The notes under the pieces: model-generated | Told to the model about the DNA's origin: nothing | Database searches by the model: none | The model's input: the letters and a program-made list of their open reading frames with translations, nothing else | Program-made: the position numbers and the translations under genes | Part shown: positions 43,294-53,271 of the stretch, one piece after another | Layout of the letters: the number at the start of each line of letters is the position of its first letter | How positions within the stretch are numbered: the stretch's first letter is position 1 | Assembly: GCF_041260665.1 (NCBI RefSeq) | Contig: NZ_JBGCCT010000021.1 | Span: 1-64,000, forward strand | Length of the DNA stretch: 64,000 nt | From: Catenulispora sp. GP43 | GTDB taxonomy: Bacteria > Actinomycetota > Actinomycetes > Streptomycetales > Catenulisporaceae | Direction of reading: 5' to 3'

Positions 43294-44016
43294 ATGCACT
43301 CATCGCATATCGTGAACATCATGGCGGAGAGTCCCGGCCACGGCGGTCCTGCGGAACCGACGGGCGAACACGAAGACCGGCGTCGCGTGACGGCCGACAT
43401 CCCGCCGTGCCATTGCGTGATCTGCGACAGCGAGACCGCGATGAGCCAGACCCTCACCGCGGCCGAGAACGAGCACTTCGCCGACGACGACAACCTGGCC
43501 GACGAGGAGGAGGACGCGGTCCGCGCCCTGGTCCCCGGCTGGTTCGGCGAAGCGGCCGCGCACGTCCGCCGCACCGGCTGGACCTCGATCGGCATCATGC
43601 CCGGCACCCGCACCCCCGGATGGGCCTTCTCGGTGGGGCTGTGGCACAGCTACCGCGCCCCCGAGGTCTCGCTGTTCGGCCTGCTGCTGCCGGACATGCA
43701 GCAGCGCGTGAACCGCGCCGGCCGGCTGATCCGCGACAACAAGCCGTTCGGGTACGACATCGAGATCGACGGCATCCTGGACGCCCAGCCGGTGGTCGCC
43801 AAGCGCGTGCACCCGGGCTGGTACCCGACGCTGTTCGGGTTCGCGGTGGGGTTCTACCGCGGGGCGGTTCCGCCGTTCGTGCAGCTGGTCTGGCCGGACA
43901 GCCACGGGCTGTTCCCGTGGCAGCCCGGATGCGGCCTGCGGTGCCGGACGGTGCAGCCGCAGCTGTGGCTGCCGCCGGAGCTGCACCCCGACGGGCCCTG
44001 GCAGAACCCGCGCTGA
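43294..44016 (+). CDS. DUF4262 family protein
   Basis: 240 aa. Residues ~90-225 match the DUF4262 layout: GWTSIGIMPGTRTPGWAFSVGLWHSY, then PEVSLFGLLLPDMQQRVNRAGRLI and PTLFGFAVGFYRGAVPPFVQLVWPD. The N-terminal part is acidic with CHCVICD, a Cys trio that could bind metal. The function of the family is unknown. The start is uncertain: ATG at 43294, GTG at 43312 or ATG at 43321, none with a good ribosome binding site. Confidence 0.8.
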   Translation: MHSSHIVNIMAESPGHGGPAEPTGEHEDRRRVTADIPPCHCVICDSETAMSQTLTAAENEHFADDDNLADEEEDAVRALVPGWFGEAAAHVRRTGWTSIGIMPGTRTPGWAFSVGLWHSYRAPEVSLFGLLLPDMQQRVNRAGRLIRDNKPFGYDIEIDGILDAQPVVAKRVHPGWYPTLFGFAVGFYRGAVPPFVQLVWPDSHGLFPWQPGCGLRCRTVQPQLWLPPELHPDGPWQNPR

Positions 44017-44145
44017 GGGACTGACCTTCCGCCTTCCGGGCCACGGAGGCAGCCCGCGTATGCCCCGCGCTGCCCCGCCCCACCCCGACCAGGGACCTGA
44101 GCGGCAGCCGCCAGCCCTGGCCGGGCCGACAGCCGCCGGCCCCGG

Positions 44146-45012
44146 CTACGCCGAAGCAGCCGCTTCCTTCTCCTCCCGCTCGGCCACCAGCTTCGCCACG
44201 CCGCCCCCGGCGGCCAGCTCGGCGGCCCGCGACAGCAGCGTGAGGAGGCGCTCGGCGCGCTCGCGGGTCAGGCCGCGGTAGGCGCGGGAGGCCAGTTCGT
44301 CGGTGACCTCCTCGGCCTGTTCGCGGAACAGGCGCATCGCGTCGTCCGGGTGGGGGTAGGGCAGCGGCCAGCGGAAGAACTTCGCGCCGCCTTCGCCGAG
44401 GGGGCCGGTGATGATCGCTTCCAGGGGCTCCAGGCCGGCCATCTGGACCGCTGTTATGTGCAGGCCGCCGCGCTGCTCGCGCATGACCATCGACCAGTGG
44501 ACCACGCGGTGGCGGGCTGCGGTCGGCTCGGGCATCGCGCCCCAGGCCGCGGCCAGCGGGGACAGGCCGGTCTCGGAGGTGGTGGCGATCTCGCGGAGGG
44601 TGTCGGCCAGTTCGTGGGCCTCGTCCTCCGGGAAGGCGGCCAGGTACTCGTCGGCCCACATGCGCTGCACGTCGCGGTAGCGGTCCACCTGGCGGTCCAG
44701 CGGGGGGCTCTGCTTCGGGTCGCGGGCCGTGGTCCAGCTCGGGACCGCCAGCTCGGCCGGGAAGAAGCCGACGACCGCGTGGACCACCTCCGGGGCGACC
44801 GGTCCCAGGACCCCGATCCGGCCGCCGAAGTAGAACGGCCAGCCCTTCATCCCCAGGTCCTTGGCCGCGGTGCGGGCCGCCTGGGAGGACATGTAGTCGC
44901 CGCCGAGGGCCGTCAGCGCGGCCTTGGCCTCGACCGCGGTGCTCAGGGCCAGCTCGCGGATCTGTATCGGACCAAAAAGCGGTGCCGGATCGATTGTCGG
45001 ATCAGCCGTCAT
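44146..45012 (-). CDS. Actinobacterial conserved protein, SCO6745-type
   Basis: 288 aa, all-helical, no membrane segment. The GRIGVLGPVAPEVVHAVVGFF and MWADEYLAAFPEDEAHELADTLREIA blocks, and the C-terminal FREQAEEVTDELASRAYRGLTRERAERLLTLL, fit the SCO6745 family of winged-helix-like actinobacterial proteins. No catalytic motif is visible and the role is unknown. The family name rests on recall of sequence style and should be checked. Confidence 0.6.
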   Translation of the reverse strand: MTADPTIDPAPLFGPIQIRELALSTAVEAKAALTALGGDYMSSQAARTAAKDLGMKGWPFYFGGRIGVLGPVAPEVVHAVVGFFPAELAVPSWTTARDPKQSPPLDRQVDRYRDVQRMWADEYLAAFPEDEAHELADTLREIATTSETGLSPLAAAWGAMPEPTAARHRVVHWSMVMREQRGGLHITAVQMAGLEPLEAIITGPLGEGGAKFFRWPLPYPHPDDAMRLFREQAEEVTDELASRAYRGLTRERAERLLTLLSRAAELAAGGGVAKLVAEREEKEAAASA

Positions 45013-45210
45013 GGACAGCGATTCTCCCCTTCGGCCGCTCGAGCTTACAAACCGCCTCGCACTGATGCTCTGACCAGGGCGTCGTCCGGGGGTCCGGGCA
45101 TAGATCGCACAGAACGACTATTCATCCGCCCGGAGCACGGCGGCGTGACGCGGTGCCGCGACGCGCGTTTTCGCGTGGACGGGCTTTGTCGGCGTACCGC
45201 CGCATCTCCC

Positions 45211-45244
45211 AGCTTCACCGGAAACACAGCTTCACCGAAAACAC
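45211..45244 (+). repeat. 17-bp direct repeat upstream of chaplin gene
   Basis: AGCTTCACCGGAAACAC and AGCTTCACCGAAAACAC stand head to tail (one mismatch), 38 bp before the chaplin ATG. Probably a regulator site pair in the leader or promoter. Confidence 0.7.
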
Positions 45245-45282
45245 AGATCCACCCGAACCCCACCTGAAGAATGAGGACTGGC

Positions 45283-47190
45283 ATGCACGACGTGACCAAG
45301 CGCGGACTCGCGCTCGCGGTCGCGACCGGCGGCCTGCTGATCACTGGAGCCGCTCCGGCGCTCTCGGCGGTGTCCACGCACCCCGAGAACCCGGACCACG
45401 TCGGGGAGAAGAGCCAGCCGACGGGCGCCTCTTCGCACCACGCGGCCATCCCGGTCAGCGCTCCGCGGGTCAAGCAGTACACCGGGCGGCACAAGGCCGA
45501 CAAGGCCGCCAAGCCCGCCACCGCCGCGCCGCACCACACAGCCGCGCACCACGACGGCACGCCGCATCCCACGGCCGCGCCGCACCACACCGCAGCCCCG
45601 CACCACACCGCCCCGCACCACGCGGCGGCAGCGCACCACCCCGCCGGGCCCGACCACGCCACCCCGGCGCACCACAACGGTGCCCCGGCGCACGGCTCCC
45701 ACGGCTCCCACGCCGCCCCCGGCATGGCCGCGCCCGCGACCGCGCCGCACGGCTACGGCCGCGACGACGACGCCGACGGAGCCCAGGCCCAGTCCGCGGT
45801 CCTCGGCAGCCCCGGTCTGCTGTCCGGCAACAGCATCGAGGTCCCGGTCGACGCGCCGGTCAACATCTGCGGCCTGGTCGTGACCGTCCTCGGCGGCGGC
45901 GACAGCGCCGAGGGCAACCACTGCGTCAACGGCCCGGGCACGGCCGGCGGCCCGAGCAGCTCGGCCTCCGCCGTGGCCTCCGGCTCGCCCGGGGCCCTGT
46001 CGAACAACGTCGTGCAGGTCCCGGTGTCGCTGCCGGCGAACATCTGCGGCGACACCGTGACCGCGGTCGGCGGCCACGACTCGGCCGAGGACATCCTGTG
46101 CGCCAACGAGGGCGGCCAGACCTCCTCGACCGCCAGGGCCGTCGCGACCGACTCGCCGGGCCTGGCGAGCGGGAACGTCGTCCAGGTCCCGGTCGACGCG
46201 CCGCTGAACCTGTGCGGGATCACGGCCAACGTGGTCGGCGTCTACGACACCGCGGCCGGGAACACCTGCGTCAACGGCGGCCACGTCCGTGAGCACGGGC
46301 ACGAATACGGCCACGGGAACGGCTACGAGCCGATGCACCGCTCGACGGACGCCCCGGACACGCACCGCCAGTCCCTGGGCGCCGGCGCGCAGGCCGCGAC
46401 CGCGAACTCCTCCGGCGCGGTCACCGGCAACATCGTCCAGGTGCCGATCGAGGCGCCGCTCAACGCCTGCGGCGACTCGGTGAGCGTGGTCGGCGTGTTC
46501 AACTCAGCGCTGGACAACCACTGCGTGAACGACACCGCGGGCGGCGCGGGCGCCGTGGGGCGGGCCGCCGGCAACAACGGCCTGGCCGCCGGCAACGTCG
46601 CCCAGCTGCCGATCGACATCCCGACCGAGGTCTGCGGGGTGGTGGCGGCCGTCGGCGGCTACCACGACACCGCCGCCGACAACACCTGCGCGAACACCGG
46701 CGCCACCGGCACCGTGTCGAGCGGGAACACCGCCGGCGAGACCGGGATCATCTCGGGCAACGTCGCGCAGGGCAGCGTGAACGCCCCGATCCAGGCCTGC
46801 GGCACCACCGTGGGCGCGGGGTACGCCAACAGCGGCACCGAGGACAACGGCTGCTCGAACGGCCCGGTGCCCACGCCGCCGACCAGCTGTCCGCCGCCGC
46901 CCCCGCAGCAGTGCTTCCCGCCGCCTCCGCCGCCGGTGTGCCCCCCGCCGCCGTGCTTCCCGCCGCCCCCGCCGGTGTTCCCGCCGCCGCCCCCGCCGCC
47001 GGGCCACCACCATCACCACCACGAGCACAAGCACCACCACTGTGGTGGTGGTGGTCACCACGAGGAGATGTGCGAGCTGCCGCACACCGGCACCGACGTC
47101 CTCGACTACGGCGCGATCGGCGCCGGAGCCCTGGTGCTCGGCGCCGGGGCGATGTTCGCCGCCCGCCGCAAGTCCGGCTCGGCGAGCTAG
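45283..47190 (+). CDS. Six-domain chaplin with sortase signal and His-rich regions
   Basis: 635 aa from the ATG at 45283 (GAGGAC before it). Signal peptide at 1-~30, then a His/Ala/Pro-rich arm (~80-162). Six chaplin domains (~171-526) each have the pattern G-x2-(S/T/A)GN-x4-P...CG...(D/N)(T/S)A..N.C.N with two Cys. A Pro run (~530-572), a His/Cys cluster (~574-596), sortase motif LPHTG (~600), a membrane helix and a basic tail complete it. Chaplins form amyloid rodlets on aerial hyphae. Long Streptomyces chaplins have two such domains, so six in one wall-anchored chain is unusual. Monocistronic. Confidence 0.92.
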   Translation: MHDVTKRGLALAVATGGLLITGAAPALSAVSTHPENPDHVGEKSQPTGASSHHAAIPVSAPRVKQYTGRHKADKAAKPATAAPHHTAAHHDGTPHPTAAPHHTAAPHHTAPHHAAAAHHPAGPDHATPAHHNGAPAHGSHGSHAAPGMAAPATAPHGYGRDDDADGAQAQSAVLGSPGLLSGNSIEVPVDAPVNICGLVVTVLGGGDSAEGNHCVNGPGTAGGPSSSASAVASGSPGALSNNVVQVPVSLPANICGDTVTAVGGHDSAEDILCANEGGQTSSTARAVATDSPGLASGNVVQVPVDAPLNLCGITANVVGVYDTAAGNTCVNGGHVREHGHEYGHGNGYEPMHRSTDAPDTHRQSLGAGAQAATANSSGAVTGNIVQVPIEAPLNACGDSVSVVGVFNSALDNHCVNDTAGGAGAVGRAAGNNGLAAGNVAQLPIDIPTEVCGVVAAVGGYHDTAADNTCANTGATGTVSSGNTAGETGIISGNVAQGSVNAPIQACGTTVGAGYANSGTEDNGCSNGPVPTPPTSCPPPPPQQCFPPPPPPVCPPPPCFPPPPPVFPPPPPPPGHHHHHHEHKHHHCGGGGHHEEMCELPHTGTDVLDYGAIGAGALVLGAGAMFAARRKSGSAS

Positions 47191-47203
47191 CACTAGAGCC
47201 GAC

Positions 47204-47245
47204 AACGGAGCGGGGCCCCTGGGATTCCAGGGGCCCCGCTCCGTT
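47204..47245 (+). terminator. Terminator after chaplin gene
   Basis: An 18-bp perfect stem (47205-47222 with 47227-47244), GATT loop and a short T-run. Lies 14 bp past the stop. It can also serve the convergent gene ending at 47306. Confidence 0.9.
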
Positions 47246-47305
47246 TCCGAATGAGTGGCTCCGAGAGCTGATTCACACCGGCACCGCCGAGTTCTTCCGC
47301 CGATA

Positions 47306-47782
47306 TCAGACCTTCCCCGATAGCACCGCCCCCAGATACCCCTCGACGTCGCCCTCGGCCTTGGCCCCCAGCATGGTCCGGGTCCAGGCGCGCCGCTCGT
47401 GGTCGATCACCGCGAGCTCCCACACGCAGCCGGCCTGCCGAGCCGGGCACCGCGCGATCTCCGCGGGTTCCGAGAACCGGGCCGAGTACGCGGCCGTCGA
47501 CAGCAGACAGCCGTACGCCCACCACCCGACCACGTACGAATAAGCGTTCGTCGACCGGTGCGCGATCACGAACCCGACCCCGTAGCGCCCGCCGCCGGTC
47601 CCGGGCCGGGGCAGCGCCTCCACGGCGGCCTTGTGCGCGCCCTCCTGAGCGGCGTCGTCGAGCTCTCCTCCGGGCGACGCGGACAGCCCGTGGAGCTTCA
47701 CGCGCCAGTCGTCGATCTGGAGCAGGCCGAGCGGCCGCACCCTCCGGGGGGTGTACGGGACCCCTCCGAGTGCCTCTGTCAT
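47306..47782 (-). CDS. Hypothetical protein
   Basis: 158 aa, cytoplasmic. Not recognised. Visible pattern: RPLGLLQIDDWRVKLHGL near the start, GVGFVIAHRSTNAYSYVVGWWAYGCLL (~70-96) with Trp/Tyr-rich strands, CVWELAVIDHERRAWTRTML and DVEGYLGAVLSG at the end, giving an alpha+beta layout. No catalytic motif. The start is uncertain (ATG at 47782, or GTG six codons earlier). Convergent with the chaplin gene. Confidence 0.6.
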   Translation of the reverse strand: MTEALGGVPYTPRRVRPLGLLQIDDWRVKLHGLSASPGGELDDAAQEGAHKAAVEALPRPGTGGGRYGVGFVIAHRSTNAYSYVVGWWAYGCLLSTAAYSARFSEPAEIARCPARQAGCVWELAVIDHERRAWTRTMLGAKAEGDVEGYLGAVLSGKV

Positions 47783-47934
47783 GAGCCAGGATGCTGGCAC
47801 ACCTCGAGAAACGACTCAATGCTCTGCGCCGGGTTTCACTCGGTGCGGTGGGGGGTGCCCTCGGAACGGGACCGGGAGTCCGCGATCCGAGACGCCGGCC
47901 GGCCGTCCGGCGAGCCGGCGCGCGGAGGGCCGGA

Positions 47935-48489
47935 TCAGCCCATCAGGGCTTCGACCAGCCACTCCACCACCGCGCCGAGCCAGTGGTACATGACCACTAT
48001 CTCGTAGCGGTCGTCCTGCTCGTCGATGCGCTCGAACGGGTTGTCGTCGTCGTCCTCGATCTCCAGCCAGACCGCGAGGACCAGGCGGATGTCGTTCACC
48101 GCGCCGAGCCAGGCGCGGGCCTGGTCGCCGTCCAGGGACAGCTTGTCGCCGCCCTGGTAGTCCTGGAGCGTCTCCAGCACCAGGCGGGCCGTGGCGCGCT
48201 TGCCCTCGCGCAGGTCGGGCTCGGTGAGCCGACGGAACTCGCTGGCCTCGTCGGCGTCGCCGTAGGCGTCGGGGAACAGCCGGGCCAGGGCCGGGTTGTC
48301 CGGCTTCTTCACCGGTCCTTCCGCGATGCCCAGGGCGGCGACCAGCGGGTCCGGCTCCGAGCCCAGCGGGTCCTCCTCGTCCAGCAGCGCGAGCTGGCCG
48401 GTCAGCAGGAACCGCAGCACGCCGGCCTGGCCGTCGGTGAACACGCCGACGATCCGCCCGGAGCGGTGGGCCTGGAAGGGCTTGAGCAC
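47935..48489 (-). CDS. DUF2017 family protein
   Basis: 184 aa. Acidic helical protein, with FTDGQAGVLRFLLTGQLALLDEE, PLVAALGI, NPALARLFPDAY, EFRRLTEPDLREGKRATARLVLETL and the C-terminal VVMYHWLGAVVEWLVEAL typical of the family, which is found next to clpS in actinobacteria. The role is unknown; a link to ClpAP/ClpCP proteolysis is inferred from this constant pairing. GTG start with GGGGAC before it, 24 bp after clpS. Confidence 0.88.
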   Translation of the reverse strand: MLKPFQAHRSGRIVGVFTDGQAGVLRFLLTGQLALLDEEDPLGSEPDPLVAALGIAEGPVKKPDNPALARLFPDAYGDADEASEFRRLTEPDLREGKRATARLVLETLQDYQGGDKLSLDGDQARAWLGAVNDIRLVLAVWLEIEDDDDNPFERIDEQDDRYEIVVMYHWLGAVVEWLVEALMG

Positions 48490-48513
48490 GTGGGGGTCCC
48501 CGATCCTGGTCGT

Positions 48514-48816
48514 TCAGCCGTCCTGGCGCTGCACGGTCGCCCACAGGCCGTAGCCGTGCATCGCGGCCACGTCCTTCTCCATCTGCTCGCGGCCGCCGCT
48601 GGACACTATCGCCTTGCCGAGGTTGTGCACCTCCTGCATCAACCGCTCGGCCTTGCCCTTGCTGTATCCGAAGTAGGTCATGAACACATAAGTGACATAA
48701 CTCATCAGGTTCACAGGGTCGTTCCAGACCACAGTGACCCACATCGGGTCCTGCACCGGAGCCGCCCGGGTCTCCTCCGTGGCCTCCGGATCGACCTCCA
48801 CCGGCGCGACACTCAT
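48514..48816 (-). CDS. clpS: ATP-dependent Clp protease adaptor ClpS
   Basis: 100 aa. Delivers N-degron substrates to the Clp unfoldase. [39 protein letters not shown] holds the conserved N-degron pocket residues (NDPVN, Met, and the HNLGKAIV helix). Normal length. Its ATG is only 24 bp from the pncB GTG on the other strand; TAGTCT 6 nt before it suggests a leaderless transcript. Confidence 0.94.
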   Translation of the reverse strand: MSVAPVEVDPEATEETRAAPVQDPMWVTVVWNDPVNLMSYVTYVFMTYFGYSKGKAERLMQEVHNLGKAIVSSGGREQMEKDVAAMHGYGLWATVQRQDG

Positions 48817-48822
48817 CCCACC

Positions 48823-48832
48823 AGACTACGCT
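48823..48832. promoter_or_regulatory. Overlapping divergent -10 hexamers, clpS/pncB
   Basis: AGACTACGCT reads TAGTCT toward clpS (6 nt before its ATG) and TACGCT toward pncB (8 nt before its GTG); the hexamers share two bases. Both genes would be leaderless, and polymerase could occupy only one side at a time. Confidence 0.6.
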
Positions 48833-48840
48833 GATAGATC

Positions 48841-50142
48841 GTGAACAGCACCGCGCTCCTCACGGACCACTATGAGCTCACCATGCTGGAGGGCGCCCTG
48901 CGCAGCGGGGCCGCCCACCGACGCTCGGTGTTCGAGGTCTTCGCCCGCCGGCTGCCCGACGGCCGCCGCTACGGCGTCACCGCCGGCACCGGCCGCCTCC
49001 TGGACGCGCTGGAGGAATTCCGCTTCGACGCCGCCATCTGCGACTTCCTGCACTCCTCCGGCGTCGTGGACGAGCCCACCCGGGACTGGCTGTCCGGCTA
49101 CCGCTTCACCGGCGACGTCTACGGCTACGCCGAGGGAGAGTGCTACTTCCCCGGCTCGCCGCTGCTGATCGTGGAGTCCACGTTCGCCGAGGCGGTGCTG
49201 CTGGAGACGCTGGTGCTGTCGGTGCTGAACCACGACAGCGCGATCGCCTCGGCGGCCTCCCGCATGACCTCGGCCGCGATGGGCCGGCCCTGTCTGGAGA
49301 TGGGCTCGCGGCGCACCCACGAGCAGGCCGCGGTGGCCGCCGCCCGCGCGGCGTACCTGGCCGGCTTCGCGGCGTCCTCCAACCTGGAGGCCCGCCGCCG
49401 CTTCGGCGTCCCGACGACCGGCACCTCCGCGCACGCCTTCGTGCTGCTGCACGACAGCGAGCGCGACGCGTTCAGCGTCCAGGTCGAGGCGCTGGGCCGG
49501 GGCACGACGCTGCTGGTCGACACCTACGACGTGGCCGAGGCGGTGCGGACCGCGGTCGAGGTCGCCGGCCCCGACCTCGGCGCGGTCCGCCTGGACTCCG
49601 GCGACCTGCTGTGGATGGCGCACCGGGTGCGCAAGCAGCTCGACGAGCTCGGCGCCAAGCGGACCAAGATCGTGGTCACCTCGGACCTGGACGAGTACCA
49701 GATCGCCGCGCTGGCCGCGGCCCCGGTGGACTCCTACGGCGTGGGCACCAACCTGGTGACCGGCTCCGGCGCGCCGACCGCGGGCCTGGTCTACAAGCTG
49801 GTGGCGCGCGGCGCGGGCGTGGAGGCGGACGCGCCGATGGTCCCGGTGGCGAAGAAGTCCTCGGAGAAGGCCACCCGCGGCGGCCGCAAGTACGCCTGGC
49901 GCCGCATCGGCTCCGACGGCGTGGCGCAGGAGGAGGTCATCGGCACCGGCGCGGTTCCCGAGGCACTGAAGTCCGAGGGCCGCGATCTGCTGATGCAGTA
50001 CGTCGCCAAGGGCGAGGTCATCGTGCGCCCGGACCTGGCCGAGATCCGCGAGCGCCACGAGGCCTCGCGCGCCGAGCTGCCACCGTGGTCCACGCAGCTC
50101 TCGCGCGGCGAGCCGGCGATCCCTACGGTGTACCCGAGCTAG
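48841..50142 (+). CDS. pncB: Nicotinate phosphoribosyltransferase
   Basis: 433 aa. Makes nicotinate mononucleotide from nicotinate and PRPP, the entry to the Preiss-Handler NAD pathway. TDHYELTMLEGAL at the start, the MGSRRTHEQAAVAAARAAYLAGF block, the phosphorylated-His-region motif GTSAHAF and RLDSGDLLWMA, then GVGTNLVTG. GTG start without ribosome binding site (leaderless pattern TACGCT at 8 nt). Followed 44 bp later by pncA. Confidence 0.94.
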   Translation: MNSTALLTDHYELTMLEGALRSGAAHRRSVFEVFARRLPDGRRYGVTAGTGRLLDALEEFRFDAAICDFLHSSGVVDEPTRDWLSGYRFTGDVYGYAEGECYFPGSPLLIVESTFAEAVLLETLVLSVLNHDSAIASAASRMTSAAMGRPCLEMGSRRTHEQAAVAAARAAYLAGFAASSNLEARRRFGVPTTGTSAHAFVLLHDSERDAFSVQVEALGRGTTLLVDTYDVAEAVRTAVEVAGPDLGAVRLDSGDLLWMAHRVRKQLDELGAKRTKIVVTSDLDEYQIAALAAAPVDSYGVGTNLVTGSGAPTAGLVYKLVARGAGVEADAPMVPVAKKSSEKATRGGRKYAWRRIGSDGVAQEEVIGTGAVPEALKSEGRDLLMQYVAKGEVIVRPDLAEIRERHEASRAELPPWSTQLSRGEPAIPTVYPS

Positions 50143-50186
50143 CAGCGCCCTACGAAGCCGACGAAGCCCGACGAAGGAAGCCGACC

Positions 50187-50762
50187 ATGACGCGCGCACT
50201 GATAGTCGTCGACGTCCAGAACGACTTTTGCGAAGGCGGCTCGCTGCCGGTCTCCGGCGGCTCGGCCGTCGCGGCGGGCGTGAGCGCCCTGCTGGCCGCA
50301 CCGGACCGCGGCGGCTTCGAGCACGTGGTCGCCACCCGCGACTGGCACACCGACCCGGGCTCGCACTTCGCCGCCGAGCCGGACTACGTCGCCAGCTGGC
50401 CGGTGCACTGCGTGGCCGGCACCAAGGGCGCGGAGTTCCACCCGGACTTCGACCGCACGCACGTCGACGAGGTCTTCTCCAAGGGCGCGTTCCAGGCCGC
50501 GTACAGCGGCTTCGAGGGCGTGGACGGCTCGGACACGACGCTCGGCGACTGGCTGCGCGCCCGCGGCGTGGACGCGGTGGACGTGGTCGGGATCGCCACC
50601 GACTACTGCGTGCGCGCCACGGCGCTGGACGCGGTGAAGCTGGGCCTTGCGACCCGCCTGCGCTCGGACCTGGTGGCCGGGGTGGCCGAGGCCTCGACCG
50701 CTTCGGCGCTGGCGGAGATGCGCGGCGCGGGGGTCGAGATCGTGCCGGCGGCGCGGAGCTGA
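50187..50762 (+). CDS. pncA: Nicotinamidase
   Basis: 191 aa, isochorismatase-like fold. Catalytic Asp9 (VVDVQNDF), Lys99 (FSKGAF) and Cys141 (ATDYCVRAT). Metal ligands Asp52, His54, His60 and His74 keep the spacing of the M. tuberculosis enzyme (Asp49, His51, His57, His71). Hydrolyses nicotinamide to nicotinate, which the adjacent pncB uses, so the pair is a complete salvage route. GAAGGAAG precedes the ATG. Confidence 0.94.
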   Translation: MTRALIVVDVQNDFCEGGSLPVSGGSAVAAGVSALLAAPDRGGFEHVVATRDWHTDPGSHFAAEPDYVASWPVHCVAGTKGAEFHPDFDRTHVDEVFSKGAFQAAYSGFEGVDGSDTTLGDWLRARGVDAVDVVGIATDYCVRATALDAVKLGLATRLRSDLVAGVAEASTASALAEMRGAGVEIVPAARS

Positions 50763-50835
50763 CCGCTGGTGGCGGCGAGGCCGGGGGCCAGGCCGGGGCG
50801 ACAGGATCTCAGGACCCGGCCGCCCTCCGCAGCTT

Positions 50836-51846
50836 CTACCGCGCGCGCCGCCGCTTCAGCCGCATCGTGTACAGCACCGCCACGACCAGCAGCACCGCGA
50901 CCATCCCGCCGAGGTAGGCCTCGGAGGTGCTGTCCAGCACGTTCATCTTCGTCGGCACGGTGATCCGCGCGGCGAGCTTGTCCTCCCGGTCCTGGACCGA
51001 CTGCCGCAACAAGTACGCCAGCGGCACGATGCCCACCGCCGAGATCAGCAGCACCGCCAGGGTGTGCCCGACGCGCTCAAGCGGGCCGGTCTTCACCACC
51101 ACCTTCGGGGCCTGCTTCTTCGGGCCCCGCGGGGTGTCGAACTCGGTGCGCGAGGCGCCGGGGACCTTGTCGCCCGGCTTGGGGCCGGTGGTGATCTCGG
51201 GGCCGTCGAAGGGCTTGCCGTCCGCGCGCAGCAGGCGGATGCGCAATGCCTGGTTCGCCGCGGACATCTGGGCGGGGGTCTGCTTCGGCGGGGCCATCAT
51301 GCCCGGCACGCCGGTGATGGAGATGCCCATGCCAGAAGCGCTGGCCACCTGGGCGGCCGGGGGCGGCGTCGATCCGCCGGCCGCGACCTGGAATCCGGGC
51401 ATCACGGGCGGTGCCTGGCGCGGGGGCTCGGGGATCGCGTCGTCGAAGCTCGGCTCGGCCGGCGACCGGGGCGGCGCGAAGGGGGACGCCGTGGGCTTGG
51501 CGTCGTCGAAGCTCACCTCGGACAGCGGACGCGGCGGCGCGAAGGCCGGGGTCTTCGACAGCGAGGCGGTGGAGGTGTCCGAGGACGCGGCCAGCGTCTC
51601 GGCGACCGGGCCGCCGACACCCTCGTCGTCCATCGGGGGGAAGGCGAGCGTCGTACTGGCCAGCCGCGGCGCCGGGGACGCCGCCTCGGAGCCCGCGGCT
51701 CCCACAGCCCCTTCCGAGTCCGCGCCGCCGGTCTTGTTCGGCATCGGCTTGCTGGTCCCCGGGACCCACTTCGAACCGTCCCAATACCGGATGTATCCGG
51801 GGACTGAAGGGTCGGGGTAATAGCCGGGACGCGGTGAACTCTCCAC
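50836..51846 (-). CDS. DUF2510 membrane protein
   Basis: 336 aa from a GTG at 51846 that follows TAGGCT by 8 nt (leaderless pattern). N-terminal DUF2510 module (PGYYPDPSVPGYIRYWDGSKW, 7-27), a disordered Pro/Ala arm with two related blocks (FDDAKPTASPFAPPR and FDDAIPEPPRQAPP), and two C-terminal membrane helices (TLAVLLISAVGIVPLAYLL and LGGMVAVLLVVAVLYTM). The ligand of DUF2510 is unknown. No operon partner. Confidence 0.82.
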   Translation of the reverse strand: MESSPRPGYYPDPSVPGYIRYWDGSKWVPGTSKPMPNKTGGADSEGAVGAAGSEAASPAPRLASTTLAFPPMDDEGVGGPVAETLAASSDTSTASLSKTPAFAPPRPLSEVSFDDAKPTASPFAPPRSPAEPSFDDAIPEPPRQAPPVMPGFQVAAGGSTPPPAAQVASASGMGISITGVPGMMAPPKQTPAQMSAANQALRIRLLRADGKPFDGPEITTGPKPGDKVPGASRTEFDTPRGPKKQAPKVVVKTGPLERVGHTLAVLLISAVGIVPLAYLLRQSVQDREDKLAARITVPTKMNVLDSTSEAYLGGMVAVLLVVAVLYTMRLKRRRAR

Positions 51847-51854
51847 GATCAACG

Positions 51855-51860
51855 AGCCTA
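51855..51860 (-). promoter_or_regulatory. -10 hexamer TAGGCT, leaderless start
   Basis: TAGGCT, 8 nt before the DUF2510 gene GTG. The same hexamer serves the recombinase gene at 13611. Confidence 0.5.
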
Positions 51861-51979
51861 GAACACCGCCGCCCAAACCTGTACGGGTGCCGGGATTCCT
51901 TACGCAACCTTGAGGAATCGCCGACACCCGCACGATGACCAGCTACTACGTCCTTTGCAGTAGACGCGGCCCGCCTGGG

Positions 51980-53186
<1,207 letters not shown>

Positions 53187-53271
53187 CCGGATCCCGCAAG
53201 CTGCATCAATTCTGTACAGTGTGACCAGCGACACATCACCGCAAACCCGACTTGGAAGGTAAGCCACCGAT

